Positions 8,446-16,980 of a DNA stretch of 64,000 nucleotides are shown here, in pieces; the stretch's first letter is position 1; every line of letters begins with the position of its first letter. The notes under the pieces were generated by a model. It was not told where the DNA came from. It ran no database searches and saw nothing but the letters and a program-made list of their open reading frames with translations. The DNA lies in NCBI RefSeq assembly GCF_001905345.1, contig NZ_LFBV01000003.1, positions 352,234 to 416,233 of the forward strand, read 5' to 3'. A program made the translations under genes and the position numbers. Origin of the DNA: Streptomyces uncialis (lineage in GTDB: Bacteria > Actinomycetota > Actinomycetes > Streptomycetales > Streptomycetaceae).

Positions 8446-8861
8446 CGGCGCTGTTCCTTGCTCTGTGGGAGGTGGGCCACGGCGCTGATCTCGATCAGCA
8501 GGTGGGGGTGCGGGAGCTGGTGGACGGCGACGGTGGTGCGGGTCGGTCCGCTCTCGTCGAAGTACTCGGCGTAGACCTCGTTGTAGCCGCCGAAGTCGTT
8601 CATGCCGACGAGATACGTGGTGACCGACACCAGGTCGCCGAGTCCGCCGCCGACCGGGGCCAGCAGGCTCGCGATGTTGTCGAGCACGGCCCGGGTCTGG
8701 GCGCGGATGTCGAGGTCCGTCACGCCCATCGGGTCGGCGCTCGCGCCGACGAAGGTGCCGTCGGGGCGCCGGGAGCTCGTACCGGACACGAAGACGAGGT
8801 CGCCCGCGCGCCGCAGATGCGGGAACCGGCCGCGGGGCGGGGCGGCACCGGGGACGATCAC
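8442..8861 (-). CDS. RidA-family 2-aminomuconate deaminase
   Basis: 139-residue YjgF/YER057c/UK114-family trimeric deaminase. The family core is visible: DLVFVSGTSSRRPDG, IRAQTRAVLDNIASLL, VSVTTYLVGMNDF and the substrate-binding arginine in GPTRTTVAV. Within this operon it most likely hydrolyses 2-aminomuconate to 4-oxalocrotonate and ammonia, as the NbaF/AmnE-type enzymes do. The start is GTG overlapping the preceding stop (GTGA). A generic imine-hydrolase (RidA) role is the alternative, but the position between the decarboxylase-type enzymes and the dioxygenase favours the pathway role. Confidence 0.88.
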   Translation of the reverse strand: MIVPGAAPPRGRFPHLRRAGDLVFVSGTSSRRPDGTFVGASADPMGVTDLDIRAQTRAVLDNIASLLAPVGGGLGDLVSVTTYLVGMNDFGGYNEVYAEYFDESGPTRTTVAVHQLPHPHLLIEISAVAHLPQSKEQRR

Positions 8862-9619
8862 GCGTCCTCCCCGGTGGTCCGGGCGGCCGCGGTGGTGAAC
8901 TGGACGGTGCCGAGGCCCGCGACGGTCGACCGTACGTGGGTGCCGGGCGGCAGGGGCACGGCCGCGGTCGCCGCACCGGCGAGGATCACCGTGCCGGCCT
9001 CCAGCGGGCCGGTGAGCCGGGCCGCGGCGGCGAGGGCGCGCAGCGGGTGTCCGAGGATCGCCGCGGTGGAACCGGTCTGGGCGGGGCGTCCGTCGAGTTC
9101 CAGCAGGACGCCGAGGTTGGCCAGGTCGCGGGGGGCGCTCCAGGGCCCGACGACGTAGCCCGCGGCGGAGGTGTTGTCGGCGATCACCTCGGGGAGGGAG
9201 AAGCGGAAGCCGTCGTAGCGGGAGTCGATGATCTCCAGCGCGGGTGCCACGGCGGCGACCGCCGCCGCCGGGTCGCCGCCGGGGCGCAGGGTCGCGCCCA
9301 GGAGGAAGGCCACCTCGGGCTCGACCCGGGGGTGGATCAGCCCGGAGATGTCGTGGAGCCCCCCGTCGGGGATCTCCATCCGGTCCGTGATCCGTCCGTG
9401 GATCAGATCGTCCACGCCCATCTGCCGCATCTTGGCGATGCTGGTGAAGCCCAGCTTGACGCCGGTGAGCCGCTCCCCGCGGGCCAGCCGCCGGGCGATC
9501 AGGGCGTCCTGGACGGCGTACGCCTCGGCGGTGTCCGTCAGGCCGCTGCCGCCGCCGGGGAGCGGACGGGCGTCCAGCGCCGCGGTGTCGAGCGATTCCG
9601 CGAGAGTCATGATGTTCAT
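8858..9619 (-). CDS. 4-oxalocrotonate decarboxylase
   Basis: 253-residue member of the fumarylacetoacetase-like hydratase/decarboxylase fold (DmpH type). The segment GVKLGFTSIAKMRQMGVDD followed by LIHPRVEPEVAFLLG is characteristic of the decarboxylase branch; the paralogue upstream has the hydratase version. It converts 4-oxalocrotonate to 2-oxopent-4-enoate and normally forms a complex with the hydratase, which is encoded next to it. The start overlaps the upstream stop (ATGA). No 4-oxalocrotonate tautomerase gene is seen in the operon. Confidence 0.9.
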   Translation of the reverse strand: MNIMTLAESLDTAALDARPLPGGGSGLTDTAEAYAVQDALIARRLARGERLTGVKLGFTSIAKMRQMGVDDLIHGRITDRMEIPDGGLHDISGLIHPRVEPEVAFLLGATLRPGGDPAAAVAAVAPALEIIDSRYDGFRFSLPEVIADNTSAAGYVVGPWSAPRDLANLGVLLELDGRPAQTGSTAAILGHPLRALAAAARLTGPLEAGTVILAGAATAAVPLPPGTHVRSTVAGLGTVQFTTAAARTTGEDA

Positions 9620-10491
9620 CGGACGTCCCCTTCCTGGGCGTCGTGGGCTTCCTGAGCGGCGCGCCCGAAGGCCGCGCGGACCGAGCCGAGCCCGTCGACA
9701 CGGGCCTCGAACACATCACCGGGCCGGGCGGCCGTCATGGGTCCGAGCGCGCCGGTGAGCACGGTGTCCCCGGCGCGCAGCGGGCGGCCGAGCCGGACGA
9801 GGGTGTCGGCCAGCCAGACGGCGGCGTGCAGCGGGTTCCCCAGGCAGGCGACGCCCGCACCGGTGGAGACGGGCTCGCCGCGGCGCTCCAGCACCATCCC
9901 GGCGGTCCGCAGATCGAGGTCCCGCAGCGGCACGGGCCGGGTGCCGAGGACGTACGCGCCGCTGGAGGCGTTGTCGGCGATGGTGTCCACGGCCGAGATG
10001 TCCCAGTCGCGTATCCGGCTGCCGACCACCTCGATGGCGGGCAGCGCGAAGGCGGTCGCGCGGATCACGTCGGCCACCGTGTGCCGCTCGTGGAGGAGGT
10101 CGTGTTCGAGGACCAGGGCGACCTCGGCCTCGGCGCGGGGCTGGAGCACCGAGCCCCAGGGGATCTCGGCGCCGTCCGGCACGGCGGTGTCGTCGAGGAG
10201 CGCGCCGAAGTCCGGCGTGCCGACGCCGAGTTGCCGCTGCACGGCAACCGAGGTCAGACCGATCTTCCAGCCGGTGACGCGCCGGCCCCGGGCGCGGCGG
10301 CGTTCGGTGAGGACGGACTGGACGGCGTAGGCGGCGTCCAGGTCCCCGGGCGGCAGGAGGTCGCGTACCGGGGCGCACGGGACACCGGTGCGGTGCGCCT
10401 CCTCCAGGCGTTGTGCGGCGCTCGCCACCTGGTCGGGCGTCGCGCCCGCCGCCTCACCCGTCGTGTTCACGGTCTCGTCCCTTGTGCTCAC
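9616..10491 (-). CDS. 2-oxopent-4-enoate hydratase
   Basis: 291-residue paralogue of the decarboxylase, of DmpE/MhpD hydratase type: GWKIGLTSVAVQRQLGVGTPDFG and LQPRAEAEVALVLEHDL are the diagnostic stretches. It adds water to 2-oxopent-4-enoate to give 4-hydroxy-2-oxovalerate, the aldolase substrate. The chosen start is the GTG that overlaps the dehydrogenase stop (GTGA), in keeping with the other junctions; an upstream in-frame start four codons earlier lies inside the preceding gene. About 20 N-terminal residues before the family core are Thr/Ala-rich. Confidence 0.9.
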   Translation of the reverse strand: MSTRDETVNTTGEAAGATPDQVASAAQRLEEAHRTGVPCAPVRDLLPPGDLDAAYAVQSVLTERRRARGRRVTGWKIGLTSVAVQRQLGVGTPDFGALLDDTAVPDGAEIPWGSVLQPRAEAEVALVLEHDLLHERHTVADVIRATAFALPAIEVVGSRIRDWDISAVDTIADNASSGAYVLGTRPVPLRDLDLRTAGMVLERRGEPVSTGAGVACLGNPLHAAVWLADTLVRLGRPLRAGDTVLTGALGPMTAARPGDVFEARVDGLGSVRAAFGRAAQEAHDAQEGDVR

Positions 10492-11915
10492 AGCTTCACG
10501 CACACATTCATCGGTTCGGAGAAGAAGTCGAGGGAGTGGTCGCCGCCCTCACGGCCGATCCCGGACGCCTTCACGCCGCCGAAGGGCGTGCGGAGGTCGC
10601 GCAGGTTCCAGGTGTTGACCCAGGCGATGCCGACATCGAGGGCGGGGGCCACGCGGTGCGCGCGGCTCACGTCGCCGGTCCACACCGTGGCGGCCAGCCC
10701 GTAGGGGCTCGCGTTGGCGAGGGTCAGCGCCTCCTCCTCGGTGTCGAACGGCGCCAGATGGACGACCGGGCCGAAGATCTCGTCCCGTACCGCCGGGTGG
10801 TCCTCGGGCAGTCCGGCGAGCACGGTGGGTTCCACCCAGAAGCCGCCGTCGCGCTCGTCCCCGAAGTGCGGCACCCCGCCGCCCGCGAGGACGTCGCCGT
10901 CGGCGGTGGCCCGCGCCAGATGGCCCAGCACCTTGTCCCGGTGGGCGGCGGAGACCATCGGGCCGTAGCCGGACAGTTCCTTCGCCCCGGCGGCCAGCGC
11001 CGCCGCGAACTCGTCGAAGACCGGACGCTGCACATACACCCGCTCGGTGCACAGACAGACCTGCCCGCTGTGCGTGAAGGCCGACCGGAGGGTCCCTTCG
11101 ACGGCCTGTTCCAGATCGGCGTCGGCGAAGACGAGTCCGGCGTTCTTGCCGCCCAGCTCGAAGGAGACCGGCGCCAGCCTGGCCGCCGCCGCCCGCATGA
11201 TCGCGGTCCCGGTGCTCGACTCGCCCGTGAAGGCGATGGCGTCCACCCCGGGGTGTTCGGTGAGCCACTGTCCGGCCGCGTCGGCTCCCGTGCCGTGCAC
11301 GAGGTTGAAGACGCCCGCCGGAACCTGCGCCTCGGCCATCACCTCGGCCAGCAGACAGGCGGTGCCGGGGGTGAGCTCGGACGGCTTGGCCACCACCGTG
11401 TTGCCCGTCGCGAGGGCGGGCGCGACCTTCCAGGTGAGGAGCAGCAGCGGCAGGTTCCACGGGGAGATCACCGCGACGACGCCGAGCGGCTTGTGCACGG
11501 TGTAGTTCAGCGCGCCGCGCCCGTCGGGGGTGGTGGTGTGCCAGGACCGCTCGCTCCGCCCGGCCAGGAGGTCCGCGTACGAGCGGAAATTGGCGACCGC
11601 GCGAGGGATGTCGACGGTCGACGCCAGCTCGCGGGGCTTGCCGGTGTCGGCGCACTCGGCGGTGACGAACTCCTCGAAGCGCCGCTCGATCCCGTCCGCG
11701 ATCCGGTGCAGCAGCCGCGACCGCTCCGCCGGGCTCCACGCCGCCCACGGTCCGCGCAGCGCTTCCCGGGCCGCGCGGACCGCCCGGTCGACCACCTCGC
11801 GGGACGCTTGCGGTACCTCGCCGACGGCGCTCCCGGTGACCGGGTCGACGAGCGGGAACGGCACGCCGGACGCGTCGAACCCGCCTCCTACGTAATGCCG
11901 CACGGGTGAAGCCAC
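10488..11915 (-). CDS. 2-aminomuconate (2-hydroxymuconate) semialdehyde dehydrogenase
   Basis: 475-residue NAD+-dependent aldehyde dehydrogenase. Motifs: SPWNLPLLLLTWK in the cofactor domain, FTGESSTG, the catalytic Glu253 in FELGGKN and the nucleophile Cys287 in SGQVCLCTERV, which matches the semialdehyde dehydrogenases of muconate pathways. It oxidises 2-aminomuconate-6-semialdehyde to 2-aminomuconate. The start is a GTG with a strong GGAGGT 7 nt upstream; longer in-frame starts would run into the promoter region. It is the first gene of the operon, facing the LysR gene across a 183-bp region that carries direct repeats and a TATACC -10-like hexamer on the minus strand (11980-11975). Confidence 0.93.
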   Translation of the reverse strand: MASPVRHYVGGGFDASGVPFPLVDPVTGSAVGEVPQASREVVDRAVRAAREALRGPWAAWSPAERSRLLHRIADGIERRFEEFVTAECADTGKPRELASTVDIPRAVANFRSYADLLAGRSERSWHTTTPDGRGALNYTVHKPLGVVAVISPWNLPLLLLTWKVAPALATGNTVVAKPSELTPGTACLLAEVMAEAQVPAGVFNLVHGTGADAAGQWLTEHPGVDAIAFTGESSTGTAIMRAAAARLAPVSFELGGKNAGLVFADADLEQAVEGTLRSAFTHSGQVCLCTERVYVQRPVFDEFAAALAAGAKELSGYGPMVSAAHRDKVLGHLARATADGDVLAGGGVPHFGDERDGGFWVEPTVLAGLPEDHPAVRDEIFGPVVHLAPFDTEEEALTLANASPYGLAATVWTGDVSRAHRVAPALDVGIAWVNTWNLRDLRTPFGGVKASGIGREGGDHSLDFFSEPMNVCVKL

Positions 11916-11992
11916 CTTGCAGACCTCCGATACTGGGCCGGGGAATGTCCGAAACTCGCCCCCCGGGGTGTGCCGGTATAGTGCACCCACCC

Positions 11993-12038
11993 AGCTATGC
12001 CGATCCAATGCCGATCGGTGTGAGAGCTATAGCGATCC
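11993..12038. promoter_or_regulatory. Direct-repeat operator between kyn operon and LysR gene
   Basis: Two near-identical 14-mers, AGCTATGCCGATCC (11993-12006) and AGCTATAGCGATCC (12025-12038), are spaced 32 bp start to start. A third core copy, AATGCCGATCG, lies at 12007-12017. The three cores therefore step by 11 and 21 bp, about one and two helical turns. The site sits upstream of a minus-strand TATACC hexamer (11980-11975) that lacks a good -35, which is typical of a LysR-activated promoter. The adjacent LysR protein is the likely ligand. Confidence 0.6.
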
Positions 12039-12098
12039 TGGTATGTCGCGCTCCCCGCGCCGTCACAGGCCGCCCGCCTCCCAGGAAGGAGCCCCCGG

Positions 12099-13046
12099 AT
12101 GGACCTCCTGGACGGCCGGCTCAAGTTCCGGCACCTGACCCTGCTCATAGCGGTCAGCGAGCACGGAAGCGTCGTACGGGCGGCCGAATCGCTGCACCTC
12201 ACCCAGCCCGCCGCGACCCGGACCCTCCATGAGCTGGAGGCCATCGCCGATCTGCCGCTCTTCGTCCGCGTACCGCGCGGGATGCGGCCCACCGTCTACG
12301 GCGCGGCACTGGCGGAACACGCCCGCGCGGTGGTCGCCGAGGTGCGCCGGGCCGGGGAGCACCTCACCGGGCTGCGGCAGGGCCAGGACGGCACGGTGAC
12401 CGTGGGCACGCTGCTGGCCGGCGCGAATGTCCTGCTGCCCCGGGCGGTCGCCGGACTCAAACGGGAACGGCCCCGGCTCACCGTCGTCGTACGCGAGGGC
12501 ACCCCGGACGTCCTCCACCCCGCGCTGCTGGCGGGCGAGCTGGACGTCATCGTCGGCCGGGTGGGCTCCGCCCCCGCCGAAGGGGACGGACTGCGCCAGC
12601 GGATGCTGTACCGGGAGCCCATCCGGCTCGCCGTCCGATCCGGCCACCCGCTCCTCGACGCCGAGGGCGTCACACTCACGGACACCCTCGGGTTCCCCTG
12701 GATCCTGCCCGTCGAGCAGACCGCCCTGCGTCAGGAACTCGGCGCCCTCTTCGTGGACCGGGGCCTCGCCCTGCCCGCGGACCGCGTCGAATGCACGTCC
12801 ATCCTCACCATGCGGGCGCTGCTCCTCCAGACGGACATGGTGGCGCTCCTGCCCGAACTGGTACTGCGCGAGGACGAGCACCTCGCCGCGCTGCCCGTCG
12901 AACTCCCCTCGGTGGGACGCACGGTGGGCACCACCGAGGCACCCCACCGCACCCGCACCCCCGCCCTCCAGGCGCTGCTCCACCACCTCGACCAGGAGGC
13001 GGTCCTGCTGCGCGAGACCCTGGGCGGAACACCGACGGCCGGTTAG
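12099..13046 (+). CDS. LysR-family regulator of the kyn operon
   Basis: 315 residues. An N-terminal winged helix (LKFRHLTLLIAVSEHGSVVRAAESLHLTQPAATRTLHELE, residues 8-48) is followed by the two-lobed effector-binding domain. The helix-turn-helix sequence resembles the PcaQ/GbpR-like branch that controls aromatic catabolism. The ATG has an AGGAAGGA element upstream. The gene is divergent from the nine-gene kyn operon with direct repeats between them, so it very probably activates that operon in response to a pathway intermediate such as kynurenine or 3-hydroxyanthranilate; the effector is an inference. Confidence 0.88.
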   Translation: MDLLDGRLKFRHLTLLIAVSEHGSVVRAAESLHLTQPAATRTLHELEAIADLPLFVRVPRGMRPTVYGAALAEHARAVVAEVRRAGEHLTGLRQGQDGTVTVGTLLAGANVLLPRAVAGLKRERPRLTVVVREGTPDVLHPALLAGELDVIVGRVGSAPAEGDGLRQRMLYREPIRLAVRSGHPLLDAEGVTLTDTLGFPWILPVEQTALRQELGALFVDRGLALPADRVECTSILTMRALLLQTDMVALLPELVLREDEHLAALPVELPSVGRTVGTTEAPHRTRTPALQALLHHLDQEAVLLRETLGGTPTAG

Positions 13047-13053
13047 GGCCCGT

Positions 13054-13070
13054 CCCGCGGATCTCGCGGG
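13054..13070 (+). terminator. Short hairpin after the LysR gene
   Basis: CCCGCG and CGCGGG flank GATCT, giving a 6-bp GC stem starting 8 bp after the LysR stop. There is no T-tract. It could end LysR transcription before the antiporter gene. Confidence 0.45.
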
Positions 13071-13251
13071 CGGCGGGCCACGTCACCGGGTGATGCCCCG
13101 GAGCGCGGTCCCGGCGTCGGCGAAGATCCGCTCCCGGACCGCTCGGGTATCGCGGCGACGGCGGGCCCCGCGACGGACGGGCCATGATCCTCCGGCGAAC
13201 GGGCACGTGCTCCCTGGCTCCTGTTGCACGCCCGCTGAGAGGACGAAGCCG

Positions 13252-14517
13252 TTGACCCCGTCCGACATCGTGTACACGACCCTGGGTCTCGGGGCGCTCG
13301 CGGCGGCTGTGCTGCCCCGGCTGCTGCGGCGCAGACCGCTGTCGATGCCGATCGTGTTCCTCGTGATCGGCGCGGTGGCCGCCGCGCTGCCCGTACCGCT
13401 GCCGCAGGTCGATCCGGTGGCGGACCGGGTGTGGGTCGAGCATGTCACCGAGGTCTGCGTGATCGTCTCCCTCATGGGCGCGGGACTGGCCATCAACCGG
13501 CCCTTCACCCCGCGGTCATGGGCCGGGCCCTGGCGGCTGATCGGGATCACGCTCCCGCTCACCGTCGTCGCGACCGCCATGAGCGCCTGGCTGCTGCTCG
13601 GCTGGCCCGTCGCCGCCGCGCTGCTGGCGGGAGCCCTGCTGGCGCCCACCGACCCCGTGCTGGCCGCGGAGGTGCGGGTCGGTGAGCCCACCGACGACGA
13701 GAACGACGAGGACGAGGTCCGCTTCGCCCTGACGGCGGAGGCAGGTCTCAACGACGGTCTCGCGTTCCCCTTCGTCCTCGCGGCCGTGGCGCTGGCCGCC
13801 GCCGGGGGCGCCTGGTCGCAGGCCGGATGGGGGCGCTGGTTCGTCGTCGACGTCCTCGTCAAGGTCGCCGTCGGGGTGGTCGTCGGTCTCGCCCTGGGGC
13901 GTTTGCTGGGGTGGATGTTCTTCCGGGCCGGTGCGTCGGCGCTGCGTCTCTCCGGGCACATGGAGGGCTTCGTCGCCCTCGCGGCGACCTTCCTGTCCTA
14001 CGGGATCGCCGAACTCGCCCACGGCTACGGCTTCCTCGCCGTCTTCGTCACCGCCTGCACGATCCGGGCCGCCGAACGCGACCACGGCTATCACAAGGTG
14101 CTGCACGAGTTCACCGAGCAGATCGAACGTCTGCTCACCGCGGCGCTCCTCGTCCTCCTCGGCGGCTACCTCGTCACCGGTGGGCTGTCCGAACTGACCT
14201 GGTGGACCGTCCTCGTCGCACTCGGACTCATCCTGGTCATCCGCCCCGTCACGGGCTGGATCGCACAGCTCGGCCTCCCGGCGGGCCCCCGGGAGAGAGC
14301 CGTCACCGCGGTCTTCGGCCTGCGGGGCATCGGCTCCCTCTTCTATCTCTCCTACGCCCTCGGCCACGACGACTTCGCGGGCCTCGCCGAAGAGTTGTGG
14401 GCGCTGACCGCCCTCACGGTCGCGCTGTCCGTCCTGCTCCACGGGGTGAGCGCGACCCCGGTGATCCGCCGTCTGGACCAGCTGCGCGGGACCCGCCCGA
14501 CGGACACCCCGCCCTGA
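13252..14517 (+). CDS. CPA1-type cation/proton antiporter
   Basis: 421-residue membrane protein with about twelve hydrophobic segments. LLAGALLAPTDPVLAAEV is the unwound-helix signature of NhaP-type sodium(potassium)/H+ antiporters, and LTAEAGLNDGLAFPF carries the conserved Asn-Asp ion-binding pair. A short acidic loop (DDENDEDE) separates these segments. It probably exchanges Na+ or K+ for H+ across the cytoplasmic membrane. The start is the TTG preceded by GAGAGGA; no ATG lies near the first helix. The gene stands alone, followed by 405 bp of non-coding sequence. Confidence 0.85.
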   Translation: MTPSDIVYTTLGLGALAAAVLPRLLRRRPLSMPIVFLVIGAVAAALPVPLPQVDPVADRVWVEHVTEVCVIVSLMGAGLAINRPFTPRSWAGPWRLIGITLPLTVVATAMSAWLLLGWPVAAALLAGALLAPTDPVLAAEVRVGEPTDDENDEDEVRFALTAEAGLNDGLAFPFVLAAVALAAAGGAWSQAGWGRWFVVDVLVKVAVGVVVGLALGRLLGWMFFRAGASALRLSGHMEGFVALAATFLSYGIAELAHGYGFLAVFVTACTIRAAERDHGYHKVLHEFTEQIERLLTAALLVLLGGYLVTGGLSELTWWTVLVALGLILVIRPVTGWIAQLGLPAGPRERAVTAVFGLRGIGSLFYLSYALGHDDFAGLAEELWALTALTVALSVLLHGVSATPVIRRLDQLRGTRPTDTPP

Positions 14518-14922
14518 GCCCGGCTCCTCCGAGGGGCCGCGTGGGAACGGGAGCGCGCGGTGGCGAAGGACGCCCGGTGATCGCGCGGGACCGGGGGCCG
14601 GTCCCCCCGGGAGCGCTCCGGGCGGATTGTGACGATCCTGGAAGTACGGCCCGGACGGCTGGGTACCCGCATGTGGTCCGGCGGCGCGGGAGCGTGCGCG
14701 GTTGCCGCGTCGTCCCCGTCAGGGACGGGTCCGGCGGGCCCGCTCCGTACGGGCGGGATACGCGACCGGGTGTGGTCACCGTACGCGACGGGTTCGGCAC
14801 CGCAGGTCGATACGCCGACGGGCCGCCCCGGGTGGAGGGGCCGCCTGTGGACGGAACGGAATCGGACCGGACGGAATCGGACCGTGCGAACGACGGGAAG
14901 CGGGCCGGACGAGAGGAGCGAC
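14518..14922. other. 405-bp intergenic region before the transketolase gene
   Basis: No convincing gene. It contains a 15-bp tandem duplication (ACGGAATCGGACCGG at 14856-14870 and, in 14 of 15 bases, 14871-14884) about 40 bp before the transketolase ATG, in the zone expected for the promoter or leader. No clear sigma-factor consensus could be assigned. The SD GAGAGGAG lies at 14911-14918. Confidence 0.6.
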
Positions 14923-16767
14923 ATGGAGACCGGGCAACTGGAAGAACTGGGTCAGCAGCTGCGGGTGGACGCGGTCCGCGCGGCGGACGCGGCGGGGTCG
15001 GGACACCCCACCTCGTCGATGTCGGCCGCGGACCTCGGCGGCGTGTTGCTGGCGCACCATCTGCGCTACGACTTCGAGCGGCCCGGGCATCCGGGCAACG
15101 ACCGGCTGGTCCTCTCCAAGGGGCACGCCTCTCCGCTGCTGTACGCGCTCTACCGGGCGGCGGGAGTGATCGACGAGGCGGAACTCCTCACGTTCCGGCA
15201 GGACGGCAGCCCCCTGGAAGGGCACCCCACCCCACGTCTGCCCTGGGTGGACGTGGCCACCGGCTCCCTCGGGCAGGGGCTTCCCGTCGGGGTCGGCATG
15301 GCGCTCGCCGGGAAGCGGCTGGACCGGCTGCCGTACCGGGTCTGGGTGCTGTGCGGGGACAGCGAGATGGCCGAGGGCTCCGTCTGGGAAGGCGCCGCGC
15401 AGGCGGCGTACGAACGGCTCGACAACCTGACCCTGATCGTGGACGTCAACCGGCTCGGCCAGCGCGGCCCCACCCGCGAGGGCTGGGACCTCGACACCTA
15501 CGCCCGCAAGCTGGGTGCCTTCGGCTGGCACACGATCGAGGTCGACGGACACGACATCACCGCGATCGACACCGCCTTCCAGGAGGCCGCGGCCACGACG
15601 GACCGGCCCACCGCGGTCATCGCCCGCACCCACAAGGGCCGGGGCGTCGCGGAGGTGGAGGACCAGGAGGGCTTCCACGGCAAGCCGCTGCCGCACCCCG
15701 AACGGGCCGTCGAGGAACTGGGCGGGACCCGGTCCGTCCGGATCGACGTGGCGAAGCCGTCCGGTACGCCGACGACGACCGCCCCGGCCAGGACCGGCGG
15801 TGCCGCGACCACCCCGGTCTCGGCGCCCCGCTACCGGGCCGGGGACGAGGTCGCCACCCGGGACGCCTTCGGGGCCGCGCTCGCCGCCCTCGGATCGGAG
15901 CGGGACGATGTCGTCGCCCTGGACGGCGAGGTCGGTGACTCCACCCGGGCCGACGCGTTCGGCAAGGCCCACCCGGACCGCTACTTCGAGATGTACATCG
16001 CCGAACAGCAACTGATCGCCACCGCCGTGGGGATGCGGGCACGCGGCTACCTCCCCTTCGCCACGACGTTCGCCGCGTTCCTCACCCGGGCCCATGACTT
16101 CATCCGGATGGCGGCCGTCAGCGGCACCGGCATCCAGCTCTGCGGCTCCCACGCCGGAGTCTCCATCGGCCAGGACGGACCCTCCCAGATGGGTCTCGAA
16201 GACCTCGCCATGATGCGCGCGGTCCACGGCTCCACCGTCCTGTACCCGTGCGACGCCAACCAGACCGCCCGTCTCGTCCACCACATGGCCGGGCTGCCCG
16301 GCATCGGCTATCTGCGCACCAGCCGCGGAGCCTCCCCCGTCCTGTACGGCCCGGACGAGGACTTCCCGGTCGGCGGGTCCCGGGTGCTGCGGTCGGGCGA
16401 CGCGGACCAGGTCACCGTCATCGGCGCCGGGGTCACCGTGCACGAGGCCCTGCGCGCCGCCGATCTGCTGGCGGCGGAGGGCATCGCGGTACGGGTGATC
16501 GACCTGTACTCGGTGAAACCCGTCGACGGCGGGACCCTTCGGCAGGCGGCGGACGCGACGGGCTGCCTGATGACGGTCGAGGACCACCACCCCGAGGGCG
16601 GCATCGGGGACGCGGTCGCCGAGGCCTTCGCCGACGGCCGCCCCGCGCCGAGGCTGATCCGCCTGGCGGTACGGAACATGCCCGCGTCCGCCACGCCCGC
16701 GGAACAGCTCCACCACTCCGGTATCGACGCCGCGTCGATCGCCGCCGGTGTGCGGTCGCTGGTATGA
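14923..16767 (+). CDS. tkt: Transketolase
   Basis: 614-residue thiamine-diphosphate enzyme. The TPP/Mg motif is visible as GDSEMAEGSVWEGAAQAAYE, ending in the conserved Asn-Arg of VDVNRLGQ, and the second half has the pyrimidine-binding and transketolase C-terminal domains. It transfers two-carbon ketol units in the pentose phosphate pathway. It is shorter than the roughly 660-700-residue housekeeping bacterial enzymes and closer to the compact 'animal-type' form, with a Pro/Thr/Ala-rich linker around residues 285-305 joining the two halves. It is monocistronic: no transaldolase or glucose-6-phosphate dehydrogenase is adjacent, so it may be a second, condition-specific transketolase. The start ATG follows GAGAGGAG. 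Confidence 0.9.
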   Translation: METGQLEELGQQLRVDAVRAADAAGSGHPTSSMSAADLGGVLLAHHLRYDFERPGHPGNDRLVLSKGHASPLLYALYRAAGVIDEAELLTFRQDGSPLEGHPTPRLPWVDVATGSLGQGLPVGVGMALAGKRLDRLPYRVWVLCGDSEMAEGSVWEGAAQAAYERLDNLTLIVDVNRLGQRGPTREGWDLDTYARKLGAFGWHTIEVDGHDITAIDTAFQEAAATTDRPTAVIARTHKGRGVAEVEDQEGFHGKPLPHPERAVEELGGTRSVRIDVAKPSGTPTTTAPARTGGAATTPVSAPRYRAGDEVATRDAFGAALAALGSERDDVVALDGEVGDSTRADAFGKAHPDRYFEMYIAEQQLIATAVGMRARGYLPFATTFAAFLTRAHDFIRMAAVSGTGIQLCGSHAGVSIGQDGPSQMGLEDLAMMRAVHGSTVLYPCDANQTARLVHHMAGLPGIGYLRTSRGASPVLYGPDEDFPVGGSRVLRSGDADQVTVIGAGVTVHEALRAADLLAAEGIAVRVIDLYSVKPVDGGTLRQAADATGCLMTVEDHHPEGGIGDAVAEAFADGRPAPRLIRLAVRNMPASATPAEQLHHSGIDAASIAAGVRSLV

Positions 16768-16799
16768 GACCGTCGGTGTGAGATCGGCGGTACGAGATC

Positions 16800-16833
16800 G
16801 GCGGTCGCGCAGGCGCCTCGTGCGCTGACCGCC
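16800..16833 (+). terminator. Terminator hairpin after transketolase
   Basis: GGCGGTC-GCGCA pairs with TGCGC-T-GACCGCC around a 9-nt loop, giving 12 base pairs with one bulged T, 33 bp after the stop. There is no T-tract. Confidence 0.65.
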
Positions 16834-16980
16834 GGACGGAGGGCCCTCACAGGAGACGGGTTCCGGGGGCGAGGCGGGGGGGGCGGGCCGACGACCATCG
16901 GGACCCATGTGCCGCCGGTGATGCCAGTGGTACCTGAAATGAAGTCGACGTACCGTCAATCTCTGTGAAAAAAAGAGCAT

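Noticed and set aside
14518..14922. Small coding genes in the gap before transketolase
   Set aside because: Open frames exist on both strands but none has a ribosome-binding site together with a plausible protein sequence.
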